A stretch of 64,000 bases of DNA from Cytophagaceae bacterium (lineage in GTDB: Bacteria; Bacteroidota; Bacteroidia; Flavobacteriales; Flavobacteriaceae). The translations under genes and the position numbers were made by a program. The notes beneath the pieces are model-generated. The model did not search any database and was not told where the DNA came from. It worked only from the letters and a program-made list of their open reading frames with translations. Positions 52,886 to 62,485 of this stretch are shown one piece after another; position 1 is the stretch's first letter, and every line of letters starts with the position of its first letter. Location of the stretch: NCBI GenBank assembly GCA_002710685.1, contig PALD01000038.1, forward strand, positions 1 to 64,000. The letters run 5' to 3'.

Positions 52886-53405
52886 TATTTAAAATATACA
52901 TGAATGGCTATTAACCATATAAATTATAATTGCTTCATCAAGAAAATCTTTACCTCATCCAGTTTTTAATAAGATGTTTCTTAATATTCAAAATTCACAC
53001 CATTTATCCAAAGTCAGAAAAAGCTATTTTCTTGTTTAGGGTTTTAAGTGAGTTCATTCTACTTTCAATGTGGTGTTTATAATGCTTTTTCAATCAAAAA
53101 ATACAAATACTTCCACATTTACAACCTTGCCCCAGTCAATTTAAGGATTCTATGGCTGAGATGGTTCTTAATTCTATACTGAGATTAACATAATTATTTC
53201 ATAACCTCAATATATCGTGTCAATATATCATTTGGACTAGTAAATGAAACAATAGTTTTAAAAAATGAATAACACATTTCAAAAGGCATTCATCATTATA
53301 GATATCTTGCACTTTGTCAATATGTCATAAAACATATGTTTTGATTAAATATATATCAAAAATGTCATTCATATTGTACGATTTTGATATCTAACAAATT
53401 TTATT
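52886..53405. other. AT-rich divergent promoter region of the third glycan locus
   Basis: There is no gene in these 520 bases. They hold the promoters of the leftward HTCS and the rightward SusC. TGTCAATATATCAT (53218-53231) and TGTCAATATGTCAT (53315-53328) differ by one base and are candidate HTCS sites. No LacI-type site and no strong terminator were seen. Confidence 0.5.
53218..53328. promoter_or_regulatory. Two 14-bp direct repeats, candidate HTCS sites
   Basis: TGTCAATATATCAT at 53218 and TGTCAATATGTCAT at 53315 match at 13 of 14 positions and run in the same direction, 97 bases apart. The second lies 78 bases before the SusC start. AraC-type HTCS domains commonly bind direct repeats. 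Function inferred. Confidence 0.45.
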
Positions 53406-56400
53406 ATGGATTTAAAATTTAGGAATATTCCCTCACACAATTATCTGCAATTATTTTCAATAGTATTCTTATTGATTTCTTTTCCGGTATTATCGCAGGA
53501 GGTTACTGTTACGGGTAAGGTAACTTCGGCAAATGATGATTTTCCACTTCCCGGTGTTTCGGTTTTAGTATTAAACAGTAACCGTGGTACAGCAACTGAC
53601 CTAGACGGTAATTATTCAATACGTACTGGGGCAAATGATATTTTGTTATTCTCATATGTAGGTTTTGTTGAAAAAACGATATCGATTGAGAAAAGGGAAA
53701 CTATCAACGTAGCGCTTGTGACATCAACATCAGAATTAGATGAAGTTGTTGTCGTGGGGTATGGTACGGTTAAGAAAAGCGATTTGACGGGGGCAGTGTC
53801 CCAGTTTAAACCAGAAGACATGGAAGAACTACCTATATCTTCTGTAGATCAAATGCTACAGGGCAGGGTATCAGGTGTACAAATCACCCAGAGTTCTGGT
53901 GCACCGGGTGCAGGTTTAAGTTTTAATATAAGGGGGGGCAACTCCCTAGGCTCAAACCAACCTTTAATAGTAATCGATGGTTACCCTATAGATTCAAATG
54001 CAGGTAATAATTCCCTGGGAGGTGACCGTTCTATAAGTGATCAACCCGCTAATAATGCCTTGACAAACCTTAACCCCAATGATATTGAGTCGGTTGAAAT
54101 ACTCAAGGACGCCTCATCTACCGCTATTTATGGATCACGGGGAGCTAATGGTGTGGTACTGATAACCACCAAATCAGGTAAGCAGGGCAAAGATGTAATT
54201 TCTGTAAACTACAGAAGTGATATTTCTTCGGTTCGCAATAAAATCGATGTATTAAACAGTAAGGATTATATTAATTACAGAAATGAAGGCGCAACAAACG
54301 ATGGACTTGAACCGGTTTTTGATGCTGATGAAATAGAAGCATTAAGTGGTGTTAACAATAATTGGCAGGATGAAATATTTCAGACAGCTGTTTCACAGGA
54401 CGTCCAAGTATCATTGACCGGGGGATCATCAAATTCAAGATACGCTGCAATTGCAAACTATTATGACAATCAGGGTATTGTAAGAAATTCCAATTTTAAA
54501 AGAGGAAGTATTCGTCTTAACTATCAAAGAGATATAAGTGATAATTTCAATTTTAGATTAAATATGGCTGCTACTAAAACCGGCTCAGATTTCCAGATTA
54601 ATTCTGGTAGGGAAGGATTGGTTTCCAGTAATGTGATAACAAGTGCATTGTTCTTTCGTCCATTTGACCAAGGATTTGATGAATTTGGAGACATAGAGCA
54701 AGAAGTTGCCAACAATCCCTTGACCATACTCAACCTGGTAAGGGATGAACGTGAAAACACATTTGTTTTGAGCAATTTTCAATCTGAATTAAAGTTCACA
54801 GATTCATTTTCCCTAAAAACTAACCTGGGTCTTAACAATAACAATGGTTCAAGAAGGGCCTATTTTCCCAGGGGCACTTTTTTAGGTGATCAACGCGAGG
54901 GGTACGCATTTCAGGCAAATAACAGCCTATTTAATTATCTTATAGAAAACACCCTGAACTACGTCAAGGATTTTGGTACAAGTAGGATAAATGCAGTAGG
55001 AGGATATAGTTGGCAAGCTTGGCAAAGCCGGGGGATAGGAACACCGGCATCAGGGTTTGTCAACGATAACCTTACTTTTGAAAACTTTGAATCAGCAACT
55101 TCTCCCGGTATTTCTAATACGAGGCATCAAGAGTGGGCGTTGTCATCTTTTTTGGGAAGAATAAATTACTCATTGTTGGACAGGTATCTATTTACGGTCA
55201 CAGGAAGAGCTGACGGCTCAACCCGCCTAGCCGCAGGTAATAAATGGGCTTTCTTTCCATCGGCGGCAATAGGCTGGCGTATAGATAAGGAACCCTTTAT
55301 GAAGAATGTTAAAAGCATCAACAATTTAAAATTAAGGGCGAGTTATGGTGTGTCGGGAAATCAGAACATTAATATAGGTGCCACTCAAAACAATTTAAAT
55401 ACAGATAGATACCCTATAGGTGGAACTATTATAAATGGTTATGTATTACAAAACATTGCAAACCCCAATCTAGGATGGGAAACAACATCCCAATATAATG
55501 TGGGCATGGATTTAGGATTATGGAAGAACCGGGTTAAACTCGAAGCAAATTATTATCATAAAACAACAACAGATTTATTGATATCCTTGCCCATCCCTTC
55601 CACGACCGGTTTTGGAAGTTATATAGCAAACTCTGGAGAAGTACAAAATAACGGGCTTGAAATTGATCTTACCGCAAGAATCCTTACAAAAAAATTCAAA
55701 TGGTCATTGCTGGGTAATATTTCATTTAATAGAAATGAAATGAAAAGCTTGGGTTTGCTAGGAGATGATGCATTGATTTTTGGCCCATCTTACCTTGGGG
55801 CTGGTAACGCCCTAAACCAACCTATACATGTTGCCGCGGTGGGCAATCCCATAGGTTCATTTTATGGATATCAAGTAGATGGTGTTTATCAAAACCAGCA
55901 AGAAGTTGATCAAGGAGCTGAATCTAATGCAAAACCGGGAGATATAAGGTTTGTTGATATAAATGATGATGGACAGATAACCGCAGATGATAGATCTATA
56001 ATAGGAAACCCCAATCCTGATTATATTTTTGGCCTTACTAGTGAGTTTAAATGGAATAATCTTTCATTATCCATATTTATTCAAGGAGTAATTGGTAATG
56101 AAATTGCAAACCTAAACAACTTTAGGCTGGATGCTCTTTCAGGCACTTTCAACAATGTAAGGCAGGTCGCATATGACAATAGATGGACAGGAGAGGGTAC
56201 AAGTAACTTATTTCCCCGCGCCAGTGCATCAGGAACTTTTTATGGGGCACGTTTTTCAAATTTTGTTCTAGAGGACGGCAGTTTCATAAGGTTGAAGAAT
56301 GTGAATCTTGCCTATAACCTGTCAAATCTTGACCTGGATTTTCTTGACTCCGCCAGTATATTCTTAACTGGCACAAATCTAATTACATGGACCGACTACT

Positions 56401-56516
56401 CGGGCTATGACCCAGAAGTAAACGCTGATTTTAACTCGGGTCTCACGCCTGGCGTAGATAATGGCACATATCCACAGACGATAACCGTTTCACTAGGTCT
56501 TAATCTTAAATTTTAA
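53406..56516 (+). CDS. SusC-like TonB-dependent transporter (third locus)
   Basis: The 1036-residue protein starts at the ATG at 53406 and has a signal peptide (FSIVFLLISFPVLSQ, to about residue 30). The carboxypeptidase-like domain contains VTGKVTSANDDFPLPGVSVL. The SusC signature is DEVVVVGYGTVKKSDLTGAV, and the plug has SFNIRGGNSLGSNQPLIVID. The barrel ends SLGLNLKF. It imports oligosaccharides with the SusD encoded 2 bases downstream. The locus also encodes a beta-helix protein, a sulfatase, a sialidase-fold protein and GH43, so a sulfated glycan is likely. The gene is noticeably AT-rich. Confidence 0.93.
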   Translation: MDLKFRNIPSHNYLQLFSIVFLLISFPVLSQEVTVTGKVTSANDDFPLPGVSVLVLNSNRGTATDLDGNYSIRTGANDILLFSYVGFVEKTISIEKRETINVALVTSTSELDEVVVVGYGTVKKSDLTGAVSQFKPEDMEELPISSVDQMLQGRVSGVQITQSSGAPGAGLSFNIRGGNSLGSNQPLIVIDGYPIDSNAGNNSLGGDRSISDQPANNALTNLNPNDIESVEILKDASSTAIYGSRGANGVVLITTKSGKQGKDVISVNYRSDISSVRNKIDVLNSKDYINYRNEGATNDGLEPVFDADEIEALSGVNNNWQDEIFQTAVSQDVQVSLTGGSSNSRYAAIANYYDNQGIVRNSNFKRGSIRLNYQRDISDNFNFRLNMAATKTGSDFQINSGREGLVSSNVITSALFFRPFDQGFDEFGDIEQEVANNPLTILNLVRDERENTFVLSNFQSELKFTDSFSLKTNLGLNNNNGSRRAYFPRGTFLGDQREGYAFQANNSLFNYLIENTLNYVKDFGTSRINAVGGYSWQAWQSRGIGTPASGFVNDNLTFENFESATSPGISNTRHQEWALSSFLGRINYSLLDRYLFTVTGRADGSTRLAAGNKWAFFPSAAIGWRIDKEPFMKNVKSINNLKLRASYGVSGNQNINIGATQNNLNTDRYPIGGTIINGYVLQNIANPNLGWETTSQYNVGMDLGLWKNRVKLEANYYHKTTTDLLISLPIPSTTGFGSYIANSGEVQNNGLEIDLTARILTKKFKWSLLGNISFNRNEMKSLGLLGDDALIFGPSYLGAGNALNQPIHVAAVGNPIGSFYGYQVDGVYQNQQEVDQGAESNAKPGDIRFVDINDDGQITADDRSIIGNPNPDYIFGLTSEFKWNNLSLSIFIQGVIGNEIANLNNFRLDALSGTFNNVRQVAYDNRWTGEGTSNLFPRASASGTFYGARFSNFVLEDGSFIRLKNVNLAYNLSNLDLDFLDSASIFLTGTNLITWTDYSGYDPEVNADFNSGLTPGVDNGTYPQTITVSLGLNLKF

Positions 56517-56518
56517 TC

Positions 56519-58180
56519 ATGAAAAGAAAAGTAATATTCAATTGCATGGCAACCATACTTGGTTTTATGATGACCGCTTGTAGTCTAAACGAAGAGATAT
56601 ATGACACCGCCACTCCACAAAGTGCAATACTATCAAGGGATGATGTTGATAATGCCCTTGCGGGTGCGTACTCAAGCTTGAACAGTATATTATTGTTTGG
56701 TAGGAACGCGCTATGGAGCATGTATGGATACTCAGATGAACTATATTCAACGGTAGGTGGGCCCCCTGGGGTTATTTCAAAAAAGGTGGATTTAAATTCA
56801 GGATTTGGTCCTTTTAACGGTATCTGGTCACAGTTCTATCAGGGCATAAGTAATGCTAACGCAATCATGGATTATGTGGATTTACTAGATCTCAATCCTG
56901 AATATGAAGCAAAGGCTGTGGCTGAGGCCAAATTTTTAAGGGGATTGTATCACTTTTATCTTGTACAGTCTTATGGGGGAGTTCCTATAATGACAGAAGT
57001 GGTTGATGCAAATTCAGATTTTTATCCAGCTAGAAATACAGTAGATGAAGTATATGCACAGATCTTTAAAGATTTTGCTGATGCTGCTGAAAGTTTGCCA
57101 CTGCGCCCTGAACAGCCAAGTTCAGAAACTGGAAGGGCCACGAAGGGGTCTGCCTTGGGATTTTTGGCGAAAGCCAACTTAGTATATGCAAACTATCTTG
57201 ACCTGCACGGGGGTAACAGTACTGAATACTATACCAATGCCATTGAGTATTCTAATCAGGTAATCGCAAGTGGTGAGTTTCAACTAGTAGATGATTTTGA
57301 CCAGCTCTGGGAAGTAAGCCAGGAAGCGGCAAATGCAGTTGAAATTGTTTTTGCGGTCAAGAATACCCGGGATCCATCAGACTTTTCAAACTCGGGCGAA
57401 GGATCCTTTATCCCTTTTCTTTTTGCGCCAAATAATAGACCTAACAGTATAGGTAGTCCTAACGGGATGGGTTCTGGTCTTTTTAGGGTGCAACCCTGGG
57501 TAATGGAGAAGTATACCCAAGGAGATTACGAGAATGATTATAGAACAGAATCTTCTTTCTTGATAGAATGGCAAGATCAGCAGAACCGTACCCATACTGT
57601 TTTTCCATTTATACCTTCACAAATTGCTGAAGGTCAATCCTATATTTCAAAATATTTTGATCCAGATGGTCTCTCAAATTTTGGGCATGAAAATGATCTC
57701 TATCTCATGCGTTATTCAGAGATTTTCTTAATTAAAGCTGAAGCAGAAAACGAGTTGAACGGTCCTACTCAAGTAGCTCTTGATGCCTTTAACGTTATTA
57801 GGGAAAGAGCAAGGCGGGCTGATGGCACACCTAGGCAAATGCCCATGGACCTTACCCTAGCAGAAGTAAGATCCAAGGAAGATATGCGGTTGAAAATATT
57901 TGATGAACGGGGGCTTGAGCTAGTTGCTGAGTATAATAGATGGCTTGATATGATACGCATGCGCTACGTTGATAATACACGAACTATGTATGAATATCAG
58001 ATAGATGAATTTTTACCATCACTCATTACCGGTTTACCTAGGTATGTAAATGGGCAGTGGACCAATGGTAGAGTTCATCCATCATCAGTTTTTCCCTATG
58101 AGCCCAAATATCTATTGTGGCCCATTCCCGCAAATCAAACATCTATAAACCCTAACCTTGAACAGAATCCGGGATGGTAG
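56519..58180 (+). CDS. SusD-like surface lipoprotein (third locus)
   Basis: The 553-residue RagB/SusD protein has a lipoprotein signal (GFMMTAC, Cys near 21). SRDDVDNALAGAYSSLNSIL stands in the N-terminal half. AEAKFLRGLYHFYLVQSYGG and VPIMTEVVD are the typical SusD helices. LMRYSEIFLIKAEAENEL, AFNVIRERARRADG and the ending NLEQNPGW complete the family signature. It pairs with the SusC that ends 2 bases before it. The FLAKAN region carries one copy of the dispersed palindrome. Confidence 0.92.
   Translation: MKRKVIFNCMATILGFMMTACSLNEEIYDTATPQSAILSRDDVDNALAGAYSSLNSILLFGRNALWSMYGYSDELYSTVGGPPGVISKKVDLNSGFGPFNGIWSQFYQGISNANAIMDYVDLLDLNPEYEAKAVAEAKFLRGLYHFYLVQSYGGVPIMTEVVDANSDFYPARNTVDEVYAQIFKDFADAAESLPLRPEQPSSETGRATKGSALGFLAKANLVYANYLDLHGGNSTEYYTNAIEYSNQVIASGEFQLVDDFDQLWEVSQEAANAVEIVFAVKNTRDPSDFSNSGEGSFIPFLFAPNNRPNSIGSPNGMGSGLFRVQPWVMEKYTQGDYENDYRTESSFLIEWQDQQNRTHTVFPFIPSQIAEGQSYISKYFDPDGLSNFGHENDLYLMRYSEIFLIKAEAENELNGPTQVALDAFNVIRERARRADGTPRQMPMDLTLAEVRSKEDMRLKIFDERGLELVAEYNRWLDMIRMRYVDNTRTMYEYQIDEFLPSLITGLPRYVNGQWTNGRVHPSSVFPYEPKYLLWPIPANQTSINPNLEQNPGW
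57164..57177. repeat. Dispersed palindrome TTGGC-GAAA-GCCAA in the third SusD gene
   Basis: The same 14 bases as at 33991 in kdgK, here read Leu-Ala-Lys-Ala-Asn. It is the only clear copy found in the AT-rich third locus. Confidence 0.5.
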
Positions 58181-58225
58181 GAAGTCATTTCAATTACAGA
58201 GGTTTTTACATTTAAATTCATTGAT

Positions 58226-59449
58226 ATGAAAATTAAAATTTTATGGATGGGCTTGTTCATGGTAATTATGGTCAATCTTAATGCAAATACCATTTACGTT
58301 AACCCAGGAACAGATTTGGTACAACAAGCTGTTGCCAATGCAAGTTCAGGTGATGTAATAATTATGACATCAGGTGTACACAAAATAACATCTTCAATAA
58401 TTATTGATAAACAAATTACATTGAAAGGTGAGGGATGGAACAATACTTTTCTGGAAAAACACAATTTAAATCTTGAGCGCATGGCCGCCATCAGGATTCA
58501 AATGGGAGTTAATGGATGTGAACTACGGGATTTTGACCTAAGAGGTCGAGGGACAGGAGGCTCGGGTATTTTGGTTCAGTCTAATCAAAATATCCTAAGA
58601 TACCTAAAGGTACACAATTGTGGGAGCGACGAAGAAAAAGCAAGTGGCCTTTTATTTCACGATTCAAATAGCAATGATTCACGAGAAATCATGGCTTATC
58701 TAAATAAAAAAGTGGGTATTTCACATTTTAACAGTAAGGGAAACTATTTAAAAAATTGCGAAGCAAATAATAATGACCTTGAGGGATTAACCATTGATTG
58801 TGGTAGTGATAACACTAAGGTGGAAAACAGTACATTTAATAATAACTGTAATCGCAATGGCCTGGGGGGAGGCGGTGTGGGTGGCGTAGGTATAGATCAA
58901 TCCAATGGAGCATGGCTGGAATCATGTGCCATCAATAACTCAAATGAAAATCACGGGGTAACTATACAGAACAATTGTGGTTCTACCGATGGAGCAAGAA
59001 TCTGGAATTGCACAATAAACAATAGTGGATTAAATGGAATAATGTTGAGAAACTGTACAAATCCTATTACTAATATGGGGCTACAGGGTAATTCTTTTTC
59101 TGGTAACCTAGGGGTGAACATTGAATGGGAGTGCGGCAATCCTCAACAGAATAGTACATTAAACCTAGAGGATAACAATAACATTTCAATAAATCAGGAA
59201 AGGGTAGCGATTTACCCCAATCCCGCTTCGCAAAAGGTTGTTTTTGAAATGAAGGGATTGGGATCTTTTAAAGGTCTAGAGTTTTATAATATAAATGGTC
59301 AAAGGTTAAAACCCTTAATCATAAACAATGATAATACGAACAAACCTGTTTTTCAGATTGATGTTTCTTCATATCCTAAAGGTATATATATTTATAAATA
59401 CCAGGGTTCAAATGGAAATAAAACAGGTAAAATCCTTATTGATAAGTGA
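58226..59449 (+). CDS. Secreted right-handed beta-helix protein with T9SS sorting domain
   Basis: The 407-residue protein has a signal peptide (IMVNLNANT, to about residue 22). A parallel beta-helix (about 25-310) follows, with coil repeats such as LRYLKVHNCGSDEEKASGLL, NYLKNCEANNNDLEGLTID and AWLESCAINNSNENHGVTIQ. A type IX secretion C-terminal domain (about 325-407) starts VAIYPNPASQKVVFEMKGLG and ends KTGKILIDK. It is therefore exported to the cell surface or medium. Helices of this kind occur in polysaccharide lyases and GH28-like hydrolases. I cannot place it in a known family or name catalytic residues. As the only T9SS cargo in the locus, it may be the extracellular depolymerase. Confidence 0.8.
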   Translation: MKIKILWMGLFMVIMVNLNANTIYVNPGTDLVQQAVANASSGDVIIMTSGVHKITSSIIIDKQITLKGEGWNNTFLEKHNLNLERMAAIRIQMGVNGCELRDFDLRGRGTGGSGILVQSNQNILRYLKVHNCGSDEEKASGLLFHDSNSNDSREIMAYLNKKVGISHFNSKGNYLKNCEANNNDLEGLTIDCGSDNTKVENSTFNNNCNRNGLGGGGVGGVGIDQSNGAWLESCAINNSNENHGVTIQNNCGSTDGARIWNCTINNSGLNGIMLRNCTNPITNMGLQGNSFSGNLGVNIEWECGNPQQNSTLNLEDNNNISINQERVAIYPNPASQKVVFEMKGLGSFKGLEFYNINGQRLKPLIINNDNTNKPVFQIDVSSYPKGIYIYKYQGSNGNKTGKILIDK

Positions 59450-59490
59450 TGCATTTTATATCAAAGATCAAAATTTGTAAACTGACCAAT

Positions 59491-61263
59491 ATGATACCTA
59501 TTTTAATAAAGGAGAGCAATAAAATAAAATATTTTGTCTCTTGTTCTTTTATATTCCTACTGATAAGTTCCTGCGGCAACGACAAGCAAATGTCACAAAA
59601 AAATGAGGAGAATAGTAGACCAAATATAATACTCATAATGTCTGATGATATGGGCTATTCAGATATAGGATGTTATGGAGGGGAAATCCAAACGCCTAAC
59701 CTGGATAACCTTGCAAAAAACGGAATACGCTTTACTCAATTTTATAATGCCGCTAGATGTTGTCCTACCCGGGCTTCATTATTAACAGGTTTGTATCCAC
59801 ATCAGGCCGGTATGGGGTGGATGACCGGGATAAGTGGAGAGAATCCTTCATATCAGGGAGACCTTAGTAAAAAAAGTATGACTTTGTCCGAAGTTGCAAA
59901 ATCAGCTGGCTATTCAACATTCATGACAGGCAAATGGCATGTGAGCAAGAATGTCAAGGCAGATGGCCCTAAGGATAGCTGGCCGCTGCAACGTGGTTTT
60001 GACAGATACTATGGTACTATTCAGGGTGCGGGCAATTACTATGACCCGGCAACTCTATGTAGGGATAATACTTTAATCACACCATTTATAGATGACCAGT
60101 ATCCCTCAAAGGACTATTATTATACTGATGCCATTTCTAATGAAGCCTCGAGATTTATCAAGGAGAGAGACAAGGCATCCCCATTCTTTTTATATATGCC
60201 TTATACTGCTGCTCACTGGCCCATGCAGGCCAAACCTCGGGATATAGAAAAATACAAAGGAGTCTATGATGCAGGTTGGGAAGATATACGAAAGAAAAGA
60301 CTCAATAAAATGAAGGCACTGGGAATATTGACTAAGAATACAGAATTATCTCCCTTGAACACCCATCCATGGAGTGAAGAAATCTTAAAGGATGTTGAAT
60401 CAGGTAGGATGGAAGTGTATGCCGCCATGATAGACGCTATGGATCAAGGAATAGGCAGGGTTCTTGAAACCCTTAAGACTGAGGGGATTTATGAGAACAC
60501 CATAATCTTATTTCTTCAGGATAATGGTGGATGTGCCGAAGAAATAGGTACCGAAGGAAAAACAGGGCCATGGGCCAGCAGTCCTGATGAGCTAAAACCT
60601 TTGGCAAAGGATGAAATAGAATATAACGTAATACCTAGGGTCACACGACAAGGAAAACCCATAATGAAAGGAAAAGATATCAAGGGTGGCCCCGAAACAT
60701 CCTACGTGGCATATGGCCAACCGTGGGCCAATGTTTCAAACACCCCTTTTCGTGAATTTAAACACTGGGTTCATGAAGGAGGAATTGCCACTCCTTTAAT
60801 TGTCCATTACCCTAAAATGATAAAAAATAATAACAGTTTAAATCCTTTTCCCAGCCACATCATTGATATTATGCCCACCATGGTTGAACTCATGGGGGCA
60901 AAATATCCCAAAACCAAAGATGGAGAAGCAATACCCCCTATGGAAGGGATAAGTCTGGTGCCATTCTTCAAGGGAGAAAAGGCTCAACGGGAAGGCCCTA
61001 TCTACTGGGAACATGAGATGAACAGGGCAGTGAGATGGGGAGATTGGAAACTGGTTTCTAAGGGAGAGTTGCTTGATGGGGCTTACGCCAAATGGACTAA
61101 TTCCAAACTTGGGAAATGGGAGTTGTACAATATAGCTGAAGACCGTAGTGAGCTTCATGATCTAGCAGGTCAATATCCAGATAAAGTAAAGCTGATGTCA
61201 GAAATGTGGGATGATTACGCTGAAAGAATTTCAGTTTTTCCTAATCCCTGGCATCCCAAGTAA
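59491..61263 (+). CDS. Family S1 arylsulfatase lipoprotein (third locus)
   Basis: The start at the ATG at 59491 gives 590 residues with a lipoprotein signal (FLLISSC, Cys near 33); upstream in-frame starts at 59446 and 59449 overlap the beta-helix gene. The metal site is NIILIMSDDMGYSDIGCYGG. The maturation motif is C90-C-P-T-R (ARCCPTRASLLTG). MTGKWHVSKN and LFLQDNGGCAEE follow. It resembles the orphan sulfatase at 46053 along its whole length. It likely desulfates the imported or surface-bound glycan of this locus. The sulfate position and substrate are unknown. Confidence 0.9.
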   Translation: MIPILIKESNKIKYFVSCSFIFLLISSCGNDKQMSQKNEENSRPNIILIMSDDMGYSDIGCYGGEIQTPNLDNLAKNGIRFTQFYNAARCCPTRASLLTGLYPHQAGMGWMTGISGENPSYQGDLSKKSMTLSEVAKSAGYSTFMTGKWHVSKNVKADGPKDSWPLQRGFDRYYGTIQGAGNYYDPATLCRDNTLITPFIDDQYPSKDYYYTDAISNEASRFIKERDKASPFFLYMPYTAAHWPMQAKPRDIEKYKGVYDAGWEDIRKKRLNKMKALGILTKNTELSPLNTHPWSEEILKDVESGRMEVYAAMIDAMDQGIGRVLETLKTEGIYENTIILFLQDNGGCAEEIGTEGKTGPWASSPDELKPLAKDEIEYNVIPRVTRQGKPIMKGKDIKGGPETSYVAYGQPWANVSNTPFREFKHWVHEGGIATPLIVHYPKMIKNNNSLNPFPSHIIDIMPTMVELMGAKYPKTKDGEAIPPMEGISLVPFFKGEKAQREGPIYWEHEMNRAVRWGDWKLVSKGELLDGAYAKWTNSKLGKWELYNIAEDRSELHDLAGQYPDKVKLMSEMWDDYAERISVFPNPWHPK

Positions 61264-61274
61264 AAGCACAGTAC

Positions 61275-62444
61275 ATGATTAAAAAATATAGGTATGGCCT
61301 TAATACCGGTAATGTAGTAACACTATTTCTCTTAGTTCTAGTCATGAATTCCTGTAAACCTGATGACATTAGTGTTGACCTGGATCAGCAAGAAGAAGTA
61401 GAGGAAGAGATGAAAGGTATAGAATGGGATCAATCTACTCTTACAAAAATCGCAGATGGCAACTATGCCCGCGTTAAGGAACTTGATAATCTAGACCTCA
61501 TTGCAGTTTATTCACGAGGAAATAGCGTATATGTAAAATATAGCAAAGACAGGGGCAGGACATGGCAAAATGAACAATTGATAGCCGAGGGTAATGAAAA
61601 TTATATCATGACTAATGCCGAAGCCATACAACTTGAAAACAAAAAAATCATCGTTGCCTTTAATAGAAGGGTAAAGGATGAATACTGGGATGAGGATTTT
61701 ACCTATGGAATACTGATAGTTTCAACGCTGGACTATGGAGAAACCTGGACATCCCCACAACTCATTTATGAGGCAGGAAATACAAATAGGAGGGGGTGTT
61801 GGGAACCTGCATTGCTGCAATTGCCAGGTGGCGAAGTACATTGCTATTTCGCAAATGAATTTCCATATCAAAATTCTAATGAACAGGAAATATCCTTGTT
61901 AAGATCTAGTGATGATGGTGAAAACTGGTCAACAGAAATTGAAACAGTCTGTTATGCTTCAAGTGCACGGGATGGTATGCCAGTTGCCATTATACAAGGC
62001 GATAATATACTCCTCTCTATTGAAGATAATAGTAACGGCCACGTCCTCCAACCTAGTATCATCAAAGAATCAATTGAAGACAACTGGCAGCATGGCCCTG
62101 TAGGTGCAAATGATGAAAGAAGAACGCATTTAGTTCCTTCGTTTGCACAAGATCGCTATGCAGGAGCTCCATATATTGCAATAACTATAAATGATGAGTT
62201 GCTCCTTTCTTTTCAAGATAGATTGGGAAGACAAAGAGATAATGAAATCTGCAAAGTATTGCTGGCGACAAATGCTGACGGCTCATTCATAAGTGAAGAT
62301 ATACCCTTTGACATTTCAGGTGACAACCATACAAAATGGAACTCCCTCGAAGTATTGAGTATTGGAGAAATTATTGTCGTTACCAGTACAGATGCTTATC
62401 AAAAAGGCATTTACATGATTACGGGAACAATTGAAAATCAATAA
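61275..62444 (+). CDS. Sialidase-fold beta-propeller lipoprotein (possibly GH93-like)
   Basis: The 389-residue lipoprotein (signal ending LVMNSC) has an acidic linker (QQEEVEEEMKG) and a six-bladed propeller. Three Asp-box turns are seen: SKDRGRTW, STLDYGETW and SSDDGENW. Core motifs are NRRGCWEPALLQLPGGEVHC and FANEFPYQNSNEQEISLLRS. The W-E-P-A stretch and lack of an evident sialidase Arg triad fit a GH93-like exo-arabinanase or an unclassified exo-glycosidase better than a neuraminidase. That assignment is tentative. It lies 11 bases after the sulfatase and 41 before GH43, in the same operon. Confidence 0.7.
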   Translation: MIKKYRYGLNTGNVVTLFLLVLVMNSCKPDDISVDLDQQEEVEEEMKGIEWDQSTLTKIADGNYARVKELDNLDLIAVYSRGNSVYVKYSKDRGRTWQNEQLIAEGNENYIMTNAEAIQLENKKIIVAFNRRVKDEYWDEDFTYGILIVSTLDYGETWTSPQLIYEAGNTNRRGCWEPALLQLPGGEVHCYFANEFPYQNSNEQEISLLRSSDDGENWSTEIETVCYASSARDGMPVAIIQGDNILLSIEDNSNGHVLQPSIIKESIEDNWQHGPVGANDERRTHLVPSFAQDRYAGAPYIAITINDELLLSFQDRLGRQRDNEICKVLLATNADGSFISEDIPFDISGDNHTKWNSLEVLSIGEIIVVTSTDAYQKGIYMITGTIENQ

Positions 62445-62485
62445 ACATTAAAAGACCTAACCTTAATTATTTATTTGAAGCACCC

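Noticed and set aside
46053..61263. Assigning exact S1 subfamily numbers to the four sulfatases
   Set aside because: Subfamily needs profile comparison that cannot be done by reading. Only the maturation motifs and general resemblance are reported.
61275..62444. Calling the propeller protein a neuraminidase
   Set aside because: Asp boxes alone are shared by many propellers. The Arg triad and other sialidase residues are not evident.
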